Source: UBA12545 sp051024685 | GTDB taxonomy: Bacteria; Bacillota; DSM-521; Neomoorellales; Neomoorellaceae | Length of the DNA: 64,000 nt | Assembly (NCBI GenBank): GCA_051024685.1 | Contig: JAZHPA010000004.1 | Span: 55,922 to 119,921 of the forward strand | Direction of reading: 5' to 3' | Shown here: positions 1 to 8,467 of the stretch, piece by piece | Layout: each line of letters starts with the position of its first letter | Position numbering within the stretch: position 1 is the stretch's first letter | Translations under genes and position numbers: made by a program | The notes under the pieces: generated by a model | What the model saw: only the letters and a program-made list of their open reading frames with translations | Database searches by the model: none | Told to the model about the DNA's origin: nothing

Positions 1-613
1 GCGTCCCAATATCGGTGCGGGCCGTGGCGAGACTCCCGCCGCAGCACTCAGTCTTGTAGGACCAGGCGACGGCTTCGCCTCCCAGGACTTCCACCAGGCG
101 GTCCATGGTCACGGGGTCTTCCGGGTCATCAAAGGCCGTTAACTTCGGCGGCCGCACCAAGAGACAGCCGTAATAGGCCGCCAGTTTCAGACCCGTCAAA
201 GGTTTGACTACCTGTTCCTTGATCTTTTCCAGGCCGACTTCATTGACCATAACGTCCAGGAGGGCCCGGGTCTTATTGGTGGCCCGGTAATCGCGGCCGA
301 TAATTTCACTGATGGTCGCCCGCATGCCGTCCGATTCCCGCACGGCTTCCTCGGCGGCCCGCAGGCGGTTGAAACAGGCGGCGCAGGGCACGGCGACGTC
401 CAAACCTTCAGCTTCTGCCAGGGCGAGATTCCGCGCCGGCAGGGCCAAGGACAGGAGGTGATCGTTGTTATGGGCGGCGGTGGCGCCGCAGCAGCTCCAG
501 TCGGGAATCTCCCAGAGCTCCACGCCGAGGTGCCTGGCCACTATCTTGGCCGACTGGTTATATTCCTTGGCCGTGGCCTCCAGGGAACATCCGGGATAAT
601 AAGCGTATTTCAA
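1..613 (-). CDS. hdrB: Heterodisulfide reductase subunit B-like protein (partial, 3' end off the window)
   Basis: I translated this by hand from a TTG start; 204 residues are visible and the frame stays open to the left edge. It begins MKYAYYPGCSLEATAKEY and carries two cysteine-rich CCG segments, one with SCCGA near residue 40 and one with TECCGG near residue 190, the hallmark of HdrB, whose CCG domains bind non-cubane FeS clusters. The start overlaps the hdrC stop (TTGA), with a GGAGGTGG ribosome binding site inside hdrC, so the two are translationally coupled. In acetogens and sulfate reducers such pairs work with HdrA-type flavoproteins in electron bifurcation; the partner genes would lie to the left and cannot be seen. 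Confidence 0.88.
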   Translation of the reverse strand, partial: MKYAYYPGCSLEATAKEYNQSAKIVARHLGVELWEIPDWSCCGATAAHNNDHLLSLALPARNLALAEAEGLDVAVPCAACFNRLRAAEEAVRESDGMRATISEIIGRDYRATNKTRALLDVMVNEVGLEKIKEQVVKPLTGLKLAAYYGCLLVRPPKLTAFDDPEDPVTMDRLVEVLGGEAVAWSYKTECCGGSLATARTDIGT

Positions 614-1182
614 TGCCCGCCACCTCCTTGGGCCCGCGCCCGGGCGAAGATTGCCTTCACCTCGGCAACGTTTTTAATCTTGGCAGGTATGGGGCTTATC
701 TTGCCCTTGAAGAGCAAGGGCGGTGCCAGCAGGGCGTCCTTAAAGGGCTGGCCCGACTGAAGGTTGTACTGGACTATCAATCCCATCTCGTGAGCGCGGC
801 CGTAGCACTCCACACTCCGCAAGAAAGCCCGGTCAAAGATTTCCACCTTGCGGTCGTTGACCATGCCCCGGCGGCGGGCCTCCTGGCGCACGGCTTCCAT
901 AAGCCGCGGAAGGTTCACTTCCCGGGGGCACCGGGTATAGCAGGCCTGGCAGCCGGCACAGAGCCAGGGAGTACGGCTTTTCAAAGCCTCTTCTCCCAGG
1001 CCCAGCTGCAGCAGGCGGATCACCTGGCGCGGCGTGTAGTCCATGGCGAAGGCCACCGGGCACCCGGCCGAGCATTTGCCGCACTGGTAACAATCCTCTA
1101 TATGCACGCCGCTGTCCCGTTCCACCCTCTGTCTGAGCTCCTGATTACCCTCCAAAGCGGCAGTCAATTCTAAGGGTTCCAA
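610..1182 (-). CDS. hdrC: Heterodisulfide reductase subunit C-like FeS protein
   Basis: A 190-residue soluble ferredoxin-like protein with two 4Fe-4S motifs: CYQCGKCSAGCP near residue 32 and CAGCQACYTRCP near residue 75. The spacing and the short hydrophilic C-terminus match HdrC, which relays electrons between an HdrA-type flavoprotein and HdrB. The start is TTG with a purine-rich GGGAGAGG just upstream. It is the first gene of an hdrCB unit and overlaps hdrB by 4 nt. The physiological disulfide or other acceptor cannot be deduced. A tandem 11-bp repeat lies 22 bp upstream of the start. Confidence 0.88.
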   Translation of the reverse strand: MEPLELTAALEGNQELRQRVERDSGVHIEDCYQCGKCSAGCPVAFAMDYTPRQVIRLLQLGLGEEALKSRTPWLCAGCQACYTRCPREVNLPRLMEAVRQEARRRGMVNDRKVEIFDRAFLRSVECYGRAHEMGLIVQYNLQSGQPFKDALLAPPLLFKGKISPIPAKIKNVAEVKAIFARARAQGGGGH

Positions 1183-1203
1183 CCTCTCCCACCTCTTTCC
1201 TTA

Positions 1204-1225
1204 ATAATGTAAAGATAATGTAAAG
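1204..1225. promoter_or_regulatory. Tandem 11-bp direct repeat, Pho-box-like operator candidate
   Basis: ATAATGTAAAG occurs twice head to tail without a mismatch. Read on the minus strand this is TTTACA-N5-TTTACA, the 11-bp periodicity of PhoP/PhoB binding sites. It lies between hdrC (minus) and the divergent Na/Pi cotransporter gene (plus). The repeat is observed; the regulator is inferred. Confidence 0.4.
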
Positions 1226-1377
1226 GGGAATTTATGCTCCCCGGGACCGGGGCTAAAACCGTAAATAAGTGCAAGAACAAGCTTCTAAACTTTATTCTTT
1301 TTTATCGGCTAGAATCCTCTTTTTCCTCGAAAAAATGAGGGGTCTAAAACCGCAACCCCGGCCGTACAGTTTTTACG

Positions 1378-2304
1378 GTGGGGAAAATGCTGAACCCTCT
1401 GGTGCAATTCAACGTCGGCATTGCCTTGCTCCTCCTGGGAGTACAAATGTTGCGCACCGGACTGGTAAACTGGGGCCACAACCGGCTGAAGCATATCCTC
1501 CGCCGGGTTACCAGCACCCCCTTAAAGGGTTTTTTCTGGGGCACCGTGGCTACCGCCCTAGTTCAATCCAGTACGGCCGTCACCGTACTGGCTGTTGGTC
1601 TGGTGGATGGGGGCACGATTACCTTTTACCAGAGCCTGGGTATTGTCCTGGGAGCCAACGTAGGCACCTGCGTGACCGTCCAGCTGCTGGCCCTGGATTT
1701 GAAAGCTTTAGCTCTTCCCACCTTCTGCTTAGGCGCCGCCCTGGCCCTGCCACCCCGCTCCCGTCCGGTCGGGATAGCTTCTCTGGGATGCGGCCTTATT
1801 TTTGGCAGCCTTGACCTCATGGGCACCGCCCTTTCTCCCTTCGAAGGAGGCAATAGTCTACGCGGTTACCTGGCTGCCATGGCTGCTACGCCCTTACAGG
1901 GCTTGATGGCGGGCACCGTGCTCACGGCTTTTCTCCATTCCAGCAGCGTAGTTACAGGCATCGCCATAGTACTGGTTTCCCAGGGCGTAATCTCCCTTCT
2001 CGGCGCCCTGACCTTGGTCCTGGGGGCCAATATTGGCACTTGCCTGACTTCTATTCTGGCCGCCCTCCTTTCCTCCCGGGCTGCCAAACGCACGGCCATG
2101 GCCCACCTGGTTATCAACGTCAGCGGGGCTTTTGTACTCCTACCGTTTTTGCCCCTAACTGCCCCCCTGCTGTCCCTCCTTTCCTCGGACCCGGGCCGCC
2201 AGGTTGCTCACTTTCATACCCTCTTCAACCTTTTTTCTTCCCTCGCCGCCCTGGTGGTTATTAAGCCGTTGGCCCTATTCTTAACCCGGCTGGTACCCGA
2301 TTGA
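1378..2304 (+). CDS. Na/Pi cotransporter (NptA/PNaS) family protein
   Basis: A 308-residue polytopic membrane protein with the internal duplication of the type II Na+/phosphate cotransporter family. The first half has QSSTAV and GANVGTC; the second half has HSSSVV and GANIGTC, which pair up as the two QSS-type repeats. It lacks the C-terminal PhoU-like domain found in many bacterial homologues, so it is a short version with only the membrane core. The expected role is sodium-coupled phosphate import at the cytoplasmic membrane. The start could be GTG at 1378 or ATG at 1387; neither has a well-spaced ribosome binding site. It converges with the next gene, with 5 bp between stops. Confidence 0.85.
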   Translation: MGKMLNPLVQFNVGIALLLLGVQMLRTGLVNWGHNRLKHILRRVTSTPLKGFFWGTVATALVQSSTAVTVLAVGLVDGGTITFYQSLGIVLGANVGTCVTVQLLALDLKALALPTFCLGAALALPPRSRPVGIASLGCGLIFGSLDLMGTALSPFEGGNSLRGYLAAMAATPLQGLMAGTVLTAFLHSSSVVTGIAIVLVSQGVISLLGALTLVLGANIGTCLTSILAALLSSRAAKRTAMAHLVINVSGAFVLLPFLPLTAPLLSLLSSDPGRQVAHFHTLFNLFSSLAALVVIKPLALFLTRLVPD

Positions 2305-2309
2305 GCTCC

Positions 2310-3482
2310 TCAGCGAAAAATACGGTATCTGGCCTTAAGATACTGCCACAGTTCGGGATAAGTTTGGCTCCCCAGCAAAACCTCCACCAGCCGGCGGGCC
2401 ACCTCGGGATTAGCCCGTACCAGACGGTGGATTACCGGCGTCAGGGAGTACACTACTTTAGCGATTCGGCCGGCGTAGTTAAGGGAGGGAAGCAATTCAT
2501 TTTGCACGCTACTGGAATAGCTTCGTAAATCACCTTCACCCCGAAGGAAAGATATTACGGCTTGGGCGGCCAGGCGTCCGCTCTTTAAGGCATAATAAAT
2601 ACCTTCCCCGGAGAAGGGGTCCACCAGCCCCGCGGCGTCACCCACCAACAATCCCCGGGAGGTATGTAAAACCGGTTCGCCCGGCAGAGCCGAAGGGATA
2701 ACGGCCGCCCGACAGTAAGCTTCAGGGGACACAGGAAGGCCCAGCCTGCGGCAGAATTGCTGAAAGAGGGCTTTCAGATCCTTCACCTTGCGGCTAAAAG
2801 AACCGATGCCTACCGACAAGTGGTCGCCCTTAGGGAAGACCCAGCCATAGCCGCTAGCTATGTTGCCGTAGCTCAAAAGCAGACTGTGGCGATATTGTTC
2901 TAAAACCGACGGGGATACCGGCAGTTCACACTCCAAGGCCACTCCCAAGGCCCGTGACGGCCGGAAGGAAAGCTGGCCTGCTACCAGGCTTCTGGCACCG
3001 TCGGCTCCTATAATCACCCTGGCCAGTAAAACCTCTTGCCCCGTGTACACCCGCACCCACGGCTCTTCTTCCACTACTCCTTCCACCCGGCAGCCATCCC
3101 GAATCTCGGCGCCGGCAGCAGCGGCCTGCTTCACCAGCAACTGATCAAAACGGTCGCGCATAACCAGCTTGACCACCGGCCGGTCAAAGGCTACCTCAAC
3201 AGGGTCATCCTCCCGGTGATAGAAAATAACCCGACAGGCACTTTCCTCTATCAATTCTTCCCAGCCCGCTTCCAACTCCGGCCAGGTCTTTCCCGTCAGG
3301 CCTCCACCACAAGGTTTGTAACGCGGTAGTTTTTGTTTTTCGCAGAGTAAGACTTTAACCCCTTCCCGGGCCAATTCCCTGGCTGCCGTAGCTCCGGCCG
3401 GGCCGGCGCCGCAAATCACCACATCATAGCGCAAAGGCGAGACTCTCCTTCTTGGGAGACAATTCTTTAGGGCTATCTTCAT
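2310..3482 (-). CDS. Geranylgeranyl reductase family FAD-dependent oxidoreductase
   Basis: A 390-residue flavoprotein. The N-terminal Rossmann motif GAGPAGATAARELAREG followed by an acidic E (CEK) near residues 25-48 binds FAD, and GDAAGLVDPFSGEGI near residue 295 is the second FAD signature of the family. PRYKPCGGG near residue 54 is typical of geranylgeranyl/digeranylgeranyl reductases and related UbiH-like enzymes. In bacteria such proteins reduce isoprenoid chains (for example of menaquinone), but the substrate here is unknown. The extra residues before LRYDVV suggest the start may be an internal TTG about 16 codons downstream. It is a single gene converging on the phosphate transporter. 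Confidence 0.8.
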   Translation of the reverse strand: MKIALKNCLPRRRVSPLRYDVVICGAGPAGATAARELAREGVKVLLCEKQKLPRYKPCGGGLTGKTWPELEAGWEELIEESACRVIFYHREDDPVEVAFDRPVVKLVMRDRFDQLLVKQAAAAGAEIRDGCRVEGVVEEEPWVRVYTGQEVLLARVIIGADGARSLVAGQLSFRPSRALGVALECELPVSPSVLEQYRHSLLLSYGNIASGYGWVFPKGDHLSVGIGSFSRKVKDLKALFQQFCRRLGLPVSPEAYCRAAVIPSALPGEPVLHTSRGLLVGDAAGLVDPFSGEGIYYALKSGRLAAQAVISFLRGEGDLRSYSSSVQNELLPSLNYAGRIAKVVYSLTPVIHRLVRANPEVARRLVEVLLGSQTYPELWQYLKARYRIFR

Positions 3483-3564
3483 TTAACAACCTTGCACCTG
3501 AACTGTCAATAGCTGAGAGGGATTCGACACCCACCATAAACGAACGCAAGCTAAGCGGGCCTAC

Positions 3565-3617
3565 AAAAATTACCCCTGCTCGGCCAGGACACAGCTCCTC
3601 TGATTGCCGCAGCAGGG
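3565..3617 (-). terminator. Intrinsic terminator of the che2 operon
   Basis: On the minus strand a CCCTGCT/AGCAGGG stem continued by CGGC/GCCG (one bulge) encloses a 21-nt loop. Five T residues follow 4 nt after the stem. It sits directly after the HD-GYP stop at 3619. Confidence 0.6.
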
Positions 3618-3618
3618 C

Positions 3619-4224
3619 TCACAGAATTTGCCTGCATATATCGGCGTATTCACTAGACCTTCCCACCAGGCAACTTACCACCTCCACCGCCAACCGCCCC
3701 AACTTGGTTTCCTGCAAAATTATTTCTGTGGCCTGCTTTATTGAGAGCGCGTTGCGGTACGGTCGGGGAGTTACCAGGGCCGTGAACATGTCGGCGACGG
3801 CCAGGAGCCTTCCTCCCAGAGAGATCTCTTTTCCTTTCAAGCCCCTAGGATAACCCGAGCCGTCCAGCCGCTCATGATGCTGGTAGCAGGCCTCGGTAAG
3901 CTGATAAGGGTAATCGTGATATCTCAAGATCGCCTGGGTATAGGTTACGTGTAGCTGCATGGCTTCCCTTTCCTGAGGGCTAAAAACTTTTCTGGAAGCC
4001 AGCAACTCCTCTGATATGTACAACTTGCCGATGTCATGCAAGAGACCTGCTTCATAGATCCACTTCGCCTCAGTTTCTAAACCCATATCCTGTGCTAGCC
4101 TTAAGGCCACCAGCGCTACGTGGACACTGTGAACTAATGTTCTCTCGTCCTTGACCCTCAACTGGTCCAGGAGGTAACCCGTAGTATGGTATACAAAAGA
4201 GGGAGGTAAACCTAAAGCTTGCAA
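3619..4224 (-). CDS. HD-GYP domain protein, probable c-di-GMP phosphodiesterase
   Basis: A 201-residue stand-alone HD-GYP domain. HDIGK lies at residues 63-67 and HHERLDGSGYP at 116-126, followed by VADMFTAL near 143; His32, His63-Asp64, His92, His116-His117 and Asp145 supply the expected metal ligands, so it looks catalytically competent. The family hydrolyses cyclic-di-GMP to pGpG or GMP. There is no receiver or sensor domain. It starts at TTG with GGAGG 9 nt upstream, as the last gene of the che2 operon 38 bp after the HPt gene. This suggests that che2 acts on second-messenger turnover, which is an inference. Confidence 0.9.
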   Translation of the reverse strand: MQALGLPPSFVYHTTGYLLDQLRVKDERTLVHSVHVALVALRLAQDMGLETEAKWIYEAGLLHDIGKLYISEELLASRKVFSPQEREAMQLHVTYTQAILRYHDYPYQLTEACYQHHERLDGSGYPRGLKGKEISLGGRLLAVADMFTALVTPRPYRNALSIKQATEIILQETKLGRLAVEVVSCLVGRSSEYADICRQIL

Positions 4225-4262
4225 AGCATATAACCTCCGCTTCGATAGAATCTCTCAATGCC

Positions 4263-5141
4263 CTATGTCCAGCCAAAAGTCATGCGATTTAAAATACCCT
4301 GGAAGAACGGATCGGTGGCATAGAGGCTGTAACCCTTCAAGGCCGCGGCCGCCAGCCGCTTTAAAGCCTCAGCATCCAACCGCACCTTTTCCCTCTCCAG
4401 TTTCAGTGCTACTCTTTTTCCTGCAGCAGACAGAGCTTCTGCCTTTTGCCTACAGCTCTCCCAGTTCTGACAATCAAATTCCACAGCGTACATTATATCC
4501 ACAGACAGCACATCCGGATAACCCGCCAAACAGCCCCTTAGGTCTTCTTCGCTTATTGCAGTATTCACTATAGCTGTCACCCGCTCTGGAGATATACCTC
4601 CCCGCAGCAGATCCTCAGCCTCTGGGGTAGAAGCCTCTACGTTCCCTACTTCTTCCAAACGTTTTAGTAACACAAAGGCCCGGGCTTCTTTCATAGAAGA
4701 AGCGGGGTCCAGCCTCACCTCTACCACAAAACGAAACGCTCCTGGCGTCTCACCGTCCAAACTTCCTTTAATAGTGTGTTCAAAGCTTTTACCTACAACC
4801 GCGGCCTCTTCTAGTATGACCTCCGGATCCCCCTCCCTGGCCGCGCGCACTAGGGAGCGGAGGACATCCCTTCCCTGTAAAAGAAGACTGCATATATTAG
4901 GGCTTAAGGGTACTTCCGAACGCCGCAGCCTATCCAACAGGTTCTCCATTTTATGGGCAAACTCGGATACCTGTTTCAGCCCCACGCAGGCCGCAGAACC
5001 TTTTAAGGTGTGGGCCACCCGGAATATGGCATCTAAGACTTCCTGGCTACCAGTTTCTTCTAACTCCAGGAGCAACTTTTCCAGAAGATCGAGTTGTTCC
5101 TCCGCTTCCTCCAGAAAAAGGTTTAAGAAATCAAGACTCAA
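4263..5141 (-). CDS. HPt-P2 half of a split CheA
   Basis: About 292 residues. Residues 1-110 form a CheA-type histidine phosphotransfer domain with phospho-acceptor His in AHTLKGSAACVG near residue 44. Residues about 135-240 resemble the CheA P2 response-regulator docking domain (RLDPASSMKEARAFVLLKRL). The last 50 residues are unassigned and may be STAS-like. There is no dimerisation, kinase or CheW-like domain; these lie in the adjacent upstream gene, which it overlaps. I prefer TTG at 5141, which has GGGAGG at good spacing, over GTG at 5150. The predicted role is to accept phosphate in trans from the kinase core and pass it to CheY/CheB. Confidence 0.88.
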   Translation of the reverse strand: MSLDFLNLFLEEAEEQLDLLEKLLLELEETGSQEVLDAIFRVAHTLKGSAACVGLKQVSEFAHKMENLLDRLRRSEVPLSPNICSLLLQGRDVLRSLVRAAREGDPEVILEEAAVVGKSFEHTIKGSLDGETPGAFRFVVEVRLDPASSMKEARAFVLLKRLEEVGNVEASTPEAEDLLRGGISPERVTAIVNTAISEEDLRGCLAGYPDVLSVDIMYAVEFDCQNWESCRQKAEALSAAGKRVALKLEREKVRLDAEALKRLAAAALKGYSLYATDPFFQGILNRMTFGWT

Positions 5142-6612
5142 TTTGAGCACCTCCCAGCGCAGTTACATCTATAATGAGGGCAATATCCCCGCTCCCGAGA
5201 ATGGCCGCACCGCTGAAAATACCGGCGCCGGCTACTTCCGGTGGAAGGTTTTTCAGCACTACATCCTGTTCTCCCAATAGCTTTCCCACCGCCAGGGCTA
5301 TCCCGTTTAATAAGACCACCAATGTAACTTCTTCCGCTCCTTCCACCGCCTGGAGCGCTTCTGGCCCCAACACATCAGATAGCCTTAGGACCGGGTAAAC
5401 TTCTTCTCTGAGGGCTACCAGCTCCTTACCCTTGAAGCACCTAATGCGCTCGCGTCGCACTTTTACTATTTCCTTGATCTCCCCAACCGGTACCCCGAAC
5501 AGGCCGCCGCCTTCCAGTAGTAACACCTTGGTGATGCTCATACTCACGGGGAGTTCCAGGGTTACCTCGGTGCCCCTGCCGGGTTCGCTGCTTAAAGTTA
5601 CCCTTCCTCCCAGGGACTGGACAGTATCGCGTACCACGTCCATCCCCACACCCCGTCCGGACACCTGGTTGGCAACTTCTTTGGTGCTAAAGCCGGGCCG
5701 GAAAAGAAAATTGAACACTTCTTCTGAGCTTAATCTCGCGGCGCGCTCCTCTGTAAGCCAGCCTTTGCTAATGGCCTTGGCCTTCACAGCTTCTACGTCT
5801 ATCCCCCGGCCATCGTCAACCACCTGTATAATCACTCTCTCGCCCCGCCGACTGGCTGCCAGGAGCAACTGGCCCGTCTCCGGCTTGCCTGAAAGCCTGC
5901 GGGTTTCCGGGTCTTCCAGGCCGTGGTCCAGGGCATTGCGCACCAGGTGCAACAGGGGATCATAGATAGCGGCGGCCACACTCCGGTCGACGGAAATTTC
6001 TTCTCCCTGTACGGCCAAATGTACTTTCTTGCCCAGACTCTGGCCCAACTCCCGTACTACCCGCCGGAAGCGCTCAAAAACCAATCCCACCGGCATCAGA
6101 CGCATGTCCATTACCGCGTCCTGGATATCCCAACTAGTACGGGCCACCTGGGAATAGTGCTCCTTGAGTTCTCGCAGTACCTCCGCTGACACCCCTTGTT
6201 CTTCCAACCGGTGTAAAAAATACATAAGCCCGTTGCTACTGATAATCAACTCGCCAGCCAGGGAAAGCAGCTTATCAATCTTGGATTGCTCTATTCTCAC
6301 AGTCTGGGCTTCCACCCCTTCCCTGGCCTGCTCTGTCCCGGCTGGCTTTAACCGTTCTGTTTCGCCCGGGACTTCTTCTTGTAGCAACACTTCTACTGTC
6401 TCCCGGGCGGCAGCCTGAGGTACACTTTCCTTTAGAAGCAACTTTACCCTTAAATCATCTTCTCCCACAGCTACGTCTATTTTCTCCAGCCATCCCCGCC
6501 GCTCAAGCTCTGCTAATACGGGCCAAAGATCTCTACCCTCCAGCCGGCTAAGGTCCAGCTCAAGGATGTGCTTTTCCCCTGCGGATTCACTTGGTGTCAT
6601 AGCTCCCGTCAC
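5131..6612 (-). CDS. CheA kinase core lacking the HPt domain (split CheA)
   Basis: A 493-residue protein with P3 dimerisation (about 105-165), a HATPase domain with N box LVRNALDHG (222-230), G1 DDGRGID (266-272) and G2 GRGVGMDVV (319-327), and a P5 CheW-like domain (about 355-490). The N-terminal 65 residues form a small unassigned domain, and no AHxLKG phospho-acceptor motif is present. It therefore cannot autophosphorylate in the usual way and needs the HPt protein encoded next to it. The GTG start overlaps the cheY stop; ATG at 6600 is an alternative. A complete CheA is encoded elsewhere in the window (52589-54655), so this kinase belongs to a second pathway. Confidence 0.92.
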   Translation of the reverse strand: MTGAMTPSESAGEKHILELDLSRLEGRDLWPVLAELERRGWLEKIDVAVGEDDLRVKLLLKESVPQAAARETVEVLLQEEVPGETERLKPAGTEQAREGVEAQTVRIEQSKIDKLLSLAGELIISSNGLMYFLHRLEEQGVSAEVLRELKEHYSQVARTSWDIQDAVMDMRLMPVGLVFERFRRVVRELGQSLGKKVHLAVQGEEISVDRSVAAAIYDPLLHLVRNALDHGLEDPETRRLSGKPETGQLLLAASRRGERVIIQVVDDGRGIDVEAVKAKAISKGWLTEERAARLSSEEVFNFLFRPGFSTKEVANQVSGRGVGMDVVRDTVQSLGGRVTLSSEPGRGTEVTLELPVSMSITKVLLLEGGGLFGVPVGEIKEIVKVRRERIRCFKGKELVALREEVYPVLRLSDVLGPEALQAVEGAEEVTLVVLLNGIALAVGKLLGEQDVVLKNLPPEVAGAGIFSGAAILGSGDIALIIDVTALGGAQIES

Positions 6613-6979
6613 CCTTTGCTCCTGCCACCATCTTGCACACGCGGCGCAGTTCTTCTGGCTCCACTGGCTTGACCAGATAAAGATCGGCCCCTGCTTTAAA
6701 AGCCTCCAAGCGGTCTCTAGGGCCGGCTTCGGTCGAAATGACTATGATGCCGATCTCCTTGCCGTTATGCGCTTGGCGGACTTCACGGATGAGTTCGTGT
6801 CCGTGCATGCGCGGCATGTTTACATCCACCAGCATTATATCGTAGTCTGCTGCCAGGAACTTCTCCAGTCCCTCGTAACCGTTATCGGCTACCTCTACCT
6901 CGAAACCGTCAGCGCGTAAGATTTCGGCGTGATAGGCACGTACAGCGCTCGAATCATCCACTATCAAAACCCGTGCCAA
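6587..6979 (-). CDS. CheY-like single-domain response regulator (che2)
   Basis: A 130-residue receiver domain with acidic pair DD (residues 8-9), phospho-acceptor Asp52 in VDVNMP and Lys104 in LVKPVEP. The Thr/Ser switch region (VIST) is present. There is no output domain. It overlaps the kinase-core gene by 26 nt and follows cheR by 31 nt. It is the likely acceptor from the HPt protein. Whether it acts on the flagellar switch or on another target, such as the HD-GYP protein, is unknown. Confidence 0.9.
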   Translation of the reverse strand: MARVLIVDDSSAVRAYHAEILRADGFEVEVADNGYEGLEKFLAADYDIMLVDVNMPRMHGHELIREVRQAHNGKEIGIIVISTEAGPRDRLEAFKAGADLYLVKPVEPEELRRVCKMVAGAKGDGSYDTK

Positions 6980-7010
6980 CCCCAGTCCCCCTTTTGGTCA
7001 GGACGATATT

Positions 7011-7820
7011 TTAATTCCCTTTCTGGTAAATAATGGCGTTCTGGAACTTTACCGGCTTAAAAAGGGTGGTGATACGGCTCATGGATTCCGAGTGCCCTAA
7101 GAATACGTATCCACCCGCTTCTAGAGCCTGGTAAAAGTGCAAGGCCACCCGCCGGCGGGAGAGATCGTCAAAGTAGATTAATACATTGCGGCAAAAAATG
7201 GCATTAAAGTTCCGCATTTTTTGCATGGCCTGGTCATCCATTAGGTTTACCTGGTAAAACTTTATTTTCTTCTTTAACAGGGAAGATATGGCGTAGTTCT
7301 CCCCTATGGGGGTGAAATAGCGCTCCAGGTAGACCTCAGGCACCTGCCGCGTAGCATAGTTATTATAGATACCGCGCTCCGCCCTCTCCAGTACCGCTGT
7401 ATTTATATCCGTAGCATGTACTTCCCAATACAGGTCCTCGGCCATCTCTTTCAAGATAATAGCCAGGGTATAAGCTTCCTCCCCTGTGGAACAGCCTGCG
7501 CACCATAACCTTACACCGTACTTTCCCACGCCGTTTTTCATCCACAAGGGTATCACTTCTTCGGCGAAACACTTAAGCTGGTCGTACTCCCGGAAGAAGT
7601 AGGTTTCATTTACCGTCAGGGTATTTAGCAATTCCTGCCATAGGGCGCCCGTGCGATCAAACCTCAAAGCGCTAAAATAATCCCGGAAGTCCTTAAAACC
7701 CCTGGCGGCCATGTGCTGCTCCACACGTTTTTCCACATAGTAAAGCTTCTGGTCTTCAAAGTAGATCCCGGTCTGCCGGTACAGGTATTCCCTCAGTTTC
7801 TCAAAATCCGCCTGCCGCAA
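7011..7820 (-). CDS. cheR: CheR-type receptor glutamate methyltransferase (che2)
   Basis: 269 residues: an N-terminal all-alpha CheR domain (1-75) and a SAM-dependent methyltransferase domain with LWCAGCSTGEEAYTLA (about 105-120), HATDIN and the FCRNVLIYF motif near 208. It methylates glutamates of chemoreceptors using S-adenosylmethionine. The start is TTG behind AGGAGG. It lies between the HEAT-repeat gene and cheY. A second CheR is encoded at 17939-18715, and this copy probably serves the sensorless double-tip receptor of its own operon. Confidence 0.93.
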   Translation of the reverse strand: MRQADFEKLREYLYRQTGIYFEDQKLYYVEKRVEQHMAARGFKDFRDYFSALRFDRTGALWQELLNTLTVNETYFFREYDQLKCFAEEVIPLWMKNGVGKYGVRLWCAGCSTGEEAYTLAIILKEMAEDLYWEVHATDINTAVLERAERGIYNNYATRQVPEVYLERYFTPIGENYAISSLLKKKIKFYQVNLMDDQAMQKMRNFNAIFCRNVLIYFDDLSRRRVALHFYQALEAGGYVFLGHSESMSRITTLFKPVKFQNAIIYQKGN

Positions 7821-7852
7821 TCTCCATTCCTCCTGTATTGACTGGCACTAAA

Positions 7853-8467
7853 TCACGAGATGGCCCACGCTAGCCCCTCATTATCACCCATCAGGCGGCC
7901 CAGGGCCCGCCGCGCTGTCCACTCGAAATACGGGTACCGGAACCGCTCCAGCGCTTTTTGGATGAGCGCAGCATCGGACGGCTCTCCCATCTCCCCCAGG
8001 TATTCCACTGCAGCCGCCACCACGTTGACGTCACCGTCTTCCCGTATTACCCGCCGGAATAGCTCCGCGCTCCGGCCGCACCTGCTCCTCCCCAGGGCGT
8101 GCACCGTCATTACGCGGACATCCCGGTCGTCGTCCTGCAGTAGTTGCTCGAAAATTTCTATGACTTCATCGTCGCACTTGTAAGTCAGCACTTCAAAAGC
8201 CGCGCTCCTGCTGTTAGCGTCCTCGCTCCGCAATAGCGTGGCCATCTCTGCAATCACTGCCCGGGTATCGCAGACCAGAAGCGCGCCGATCACCGCTTCC
8301 CTCACCAGGGGGTCTTTTTCCCTCTGCAGCGCCCGGGCTAAGGCGGCAGCCGCCTCGGCCGTTCCGAAGGACGCCAGTCGAGAGGCAGCGTCCACCTTCT
8401 TTCCACCGTCGCCGGAAGTTTCCAACATTTGGGCCAGATACGTTACCTCATTATTCAAGAGTGTCAT
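7853..8467 (-). CDS. HEAT-repeat protein
   Basis: A 204-residue helical protein made of about six 30-residue HEAT-like repeats, recognisable as blocks with AAxALxxALxxExDPxVREAxIxAL-like periodicity (for example around residues 35-65, 65-95, 95-125 and 125-160). No catalytic motif is visible. Such repeats form protein-interaction scaffolds. The ATG overlaps the cheB stop (ATGA), so it is translated as part of che2. A role as an adaptor or regulator of the chemosensory complex is inferred from context only. Confidence 0.75.
   Translation of the reverse strand: MTLLNNEVTYLAQMLETSGDGGKKVDAASRLASFGTAEAAAALARALQREKDPLVREAVIGALLVCDTRAVIAEMATLLRSEDANSRSAAFEVLTYKCDDEVIEIFEQLLQDDDRDVRVMTVHALGRSRCGRSAELFRRVIREDGDVNVVAAAVEYLGEMGEPSDAALIQKALERFRYPYFEWTARRALGRLMGDNEGLAWAIS

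Noticed and set aside
3630..3660. GCCGATAT-like sigma-28 -10 inside the HD-GYP end
   Set aside because: No TAAA at 15 bp, and inside a coding region.
4263..6612. CheA frameshift
   Set aside because: The domain order is reversed relative to a normal CheA and each part has its own start, so this is a true split, not a sequencing error.
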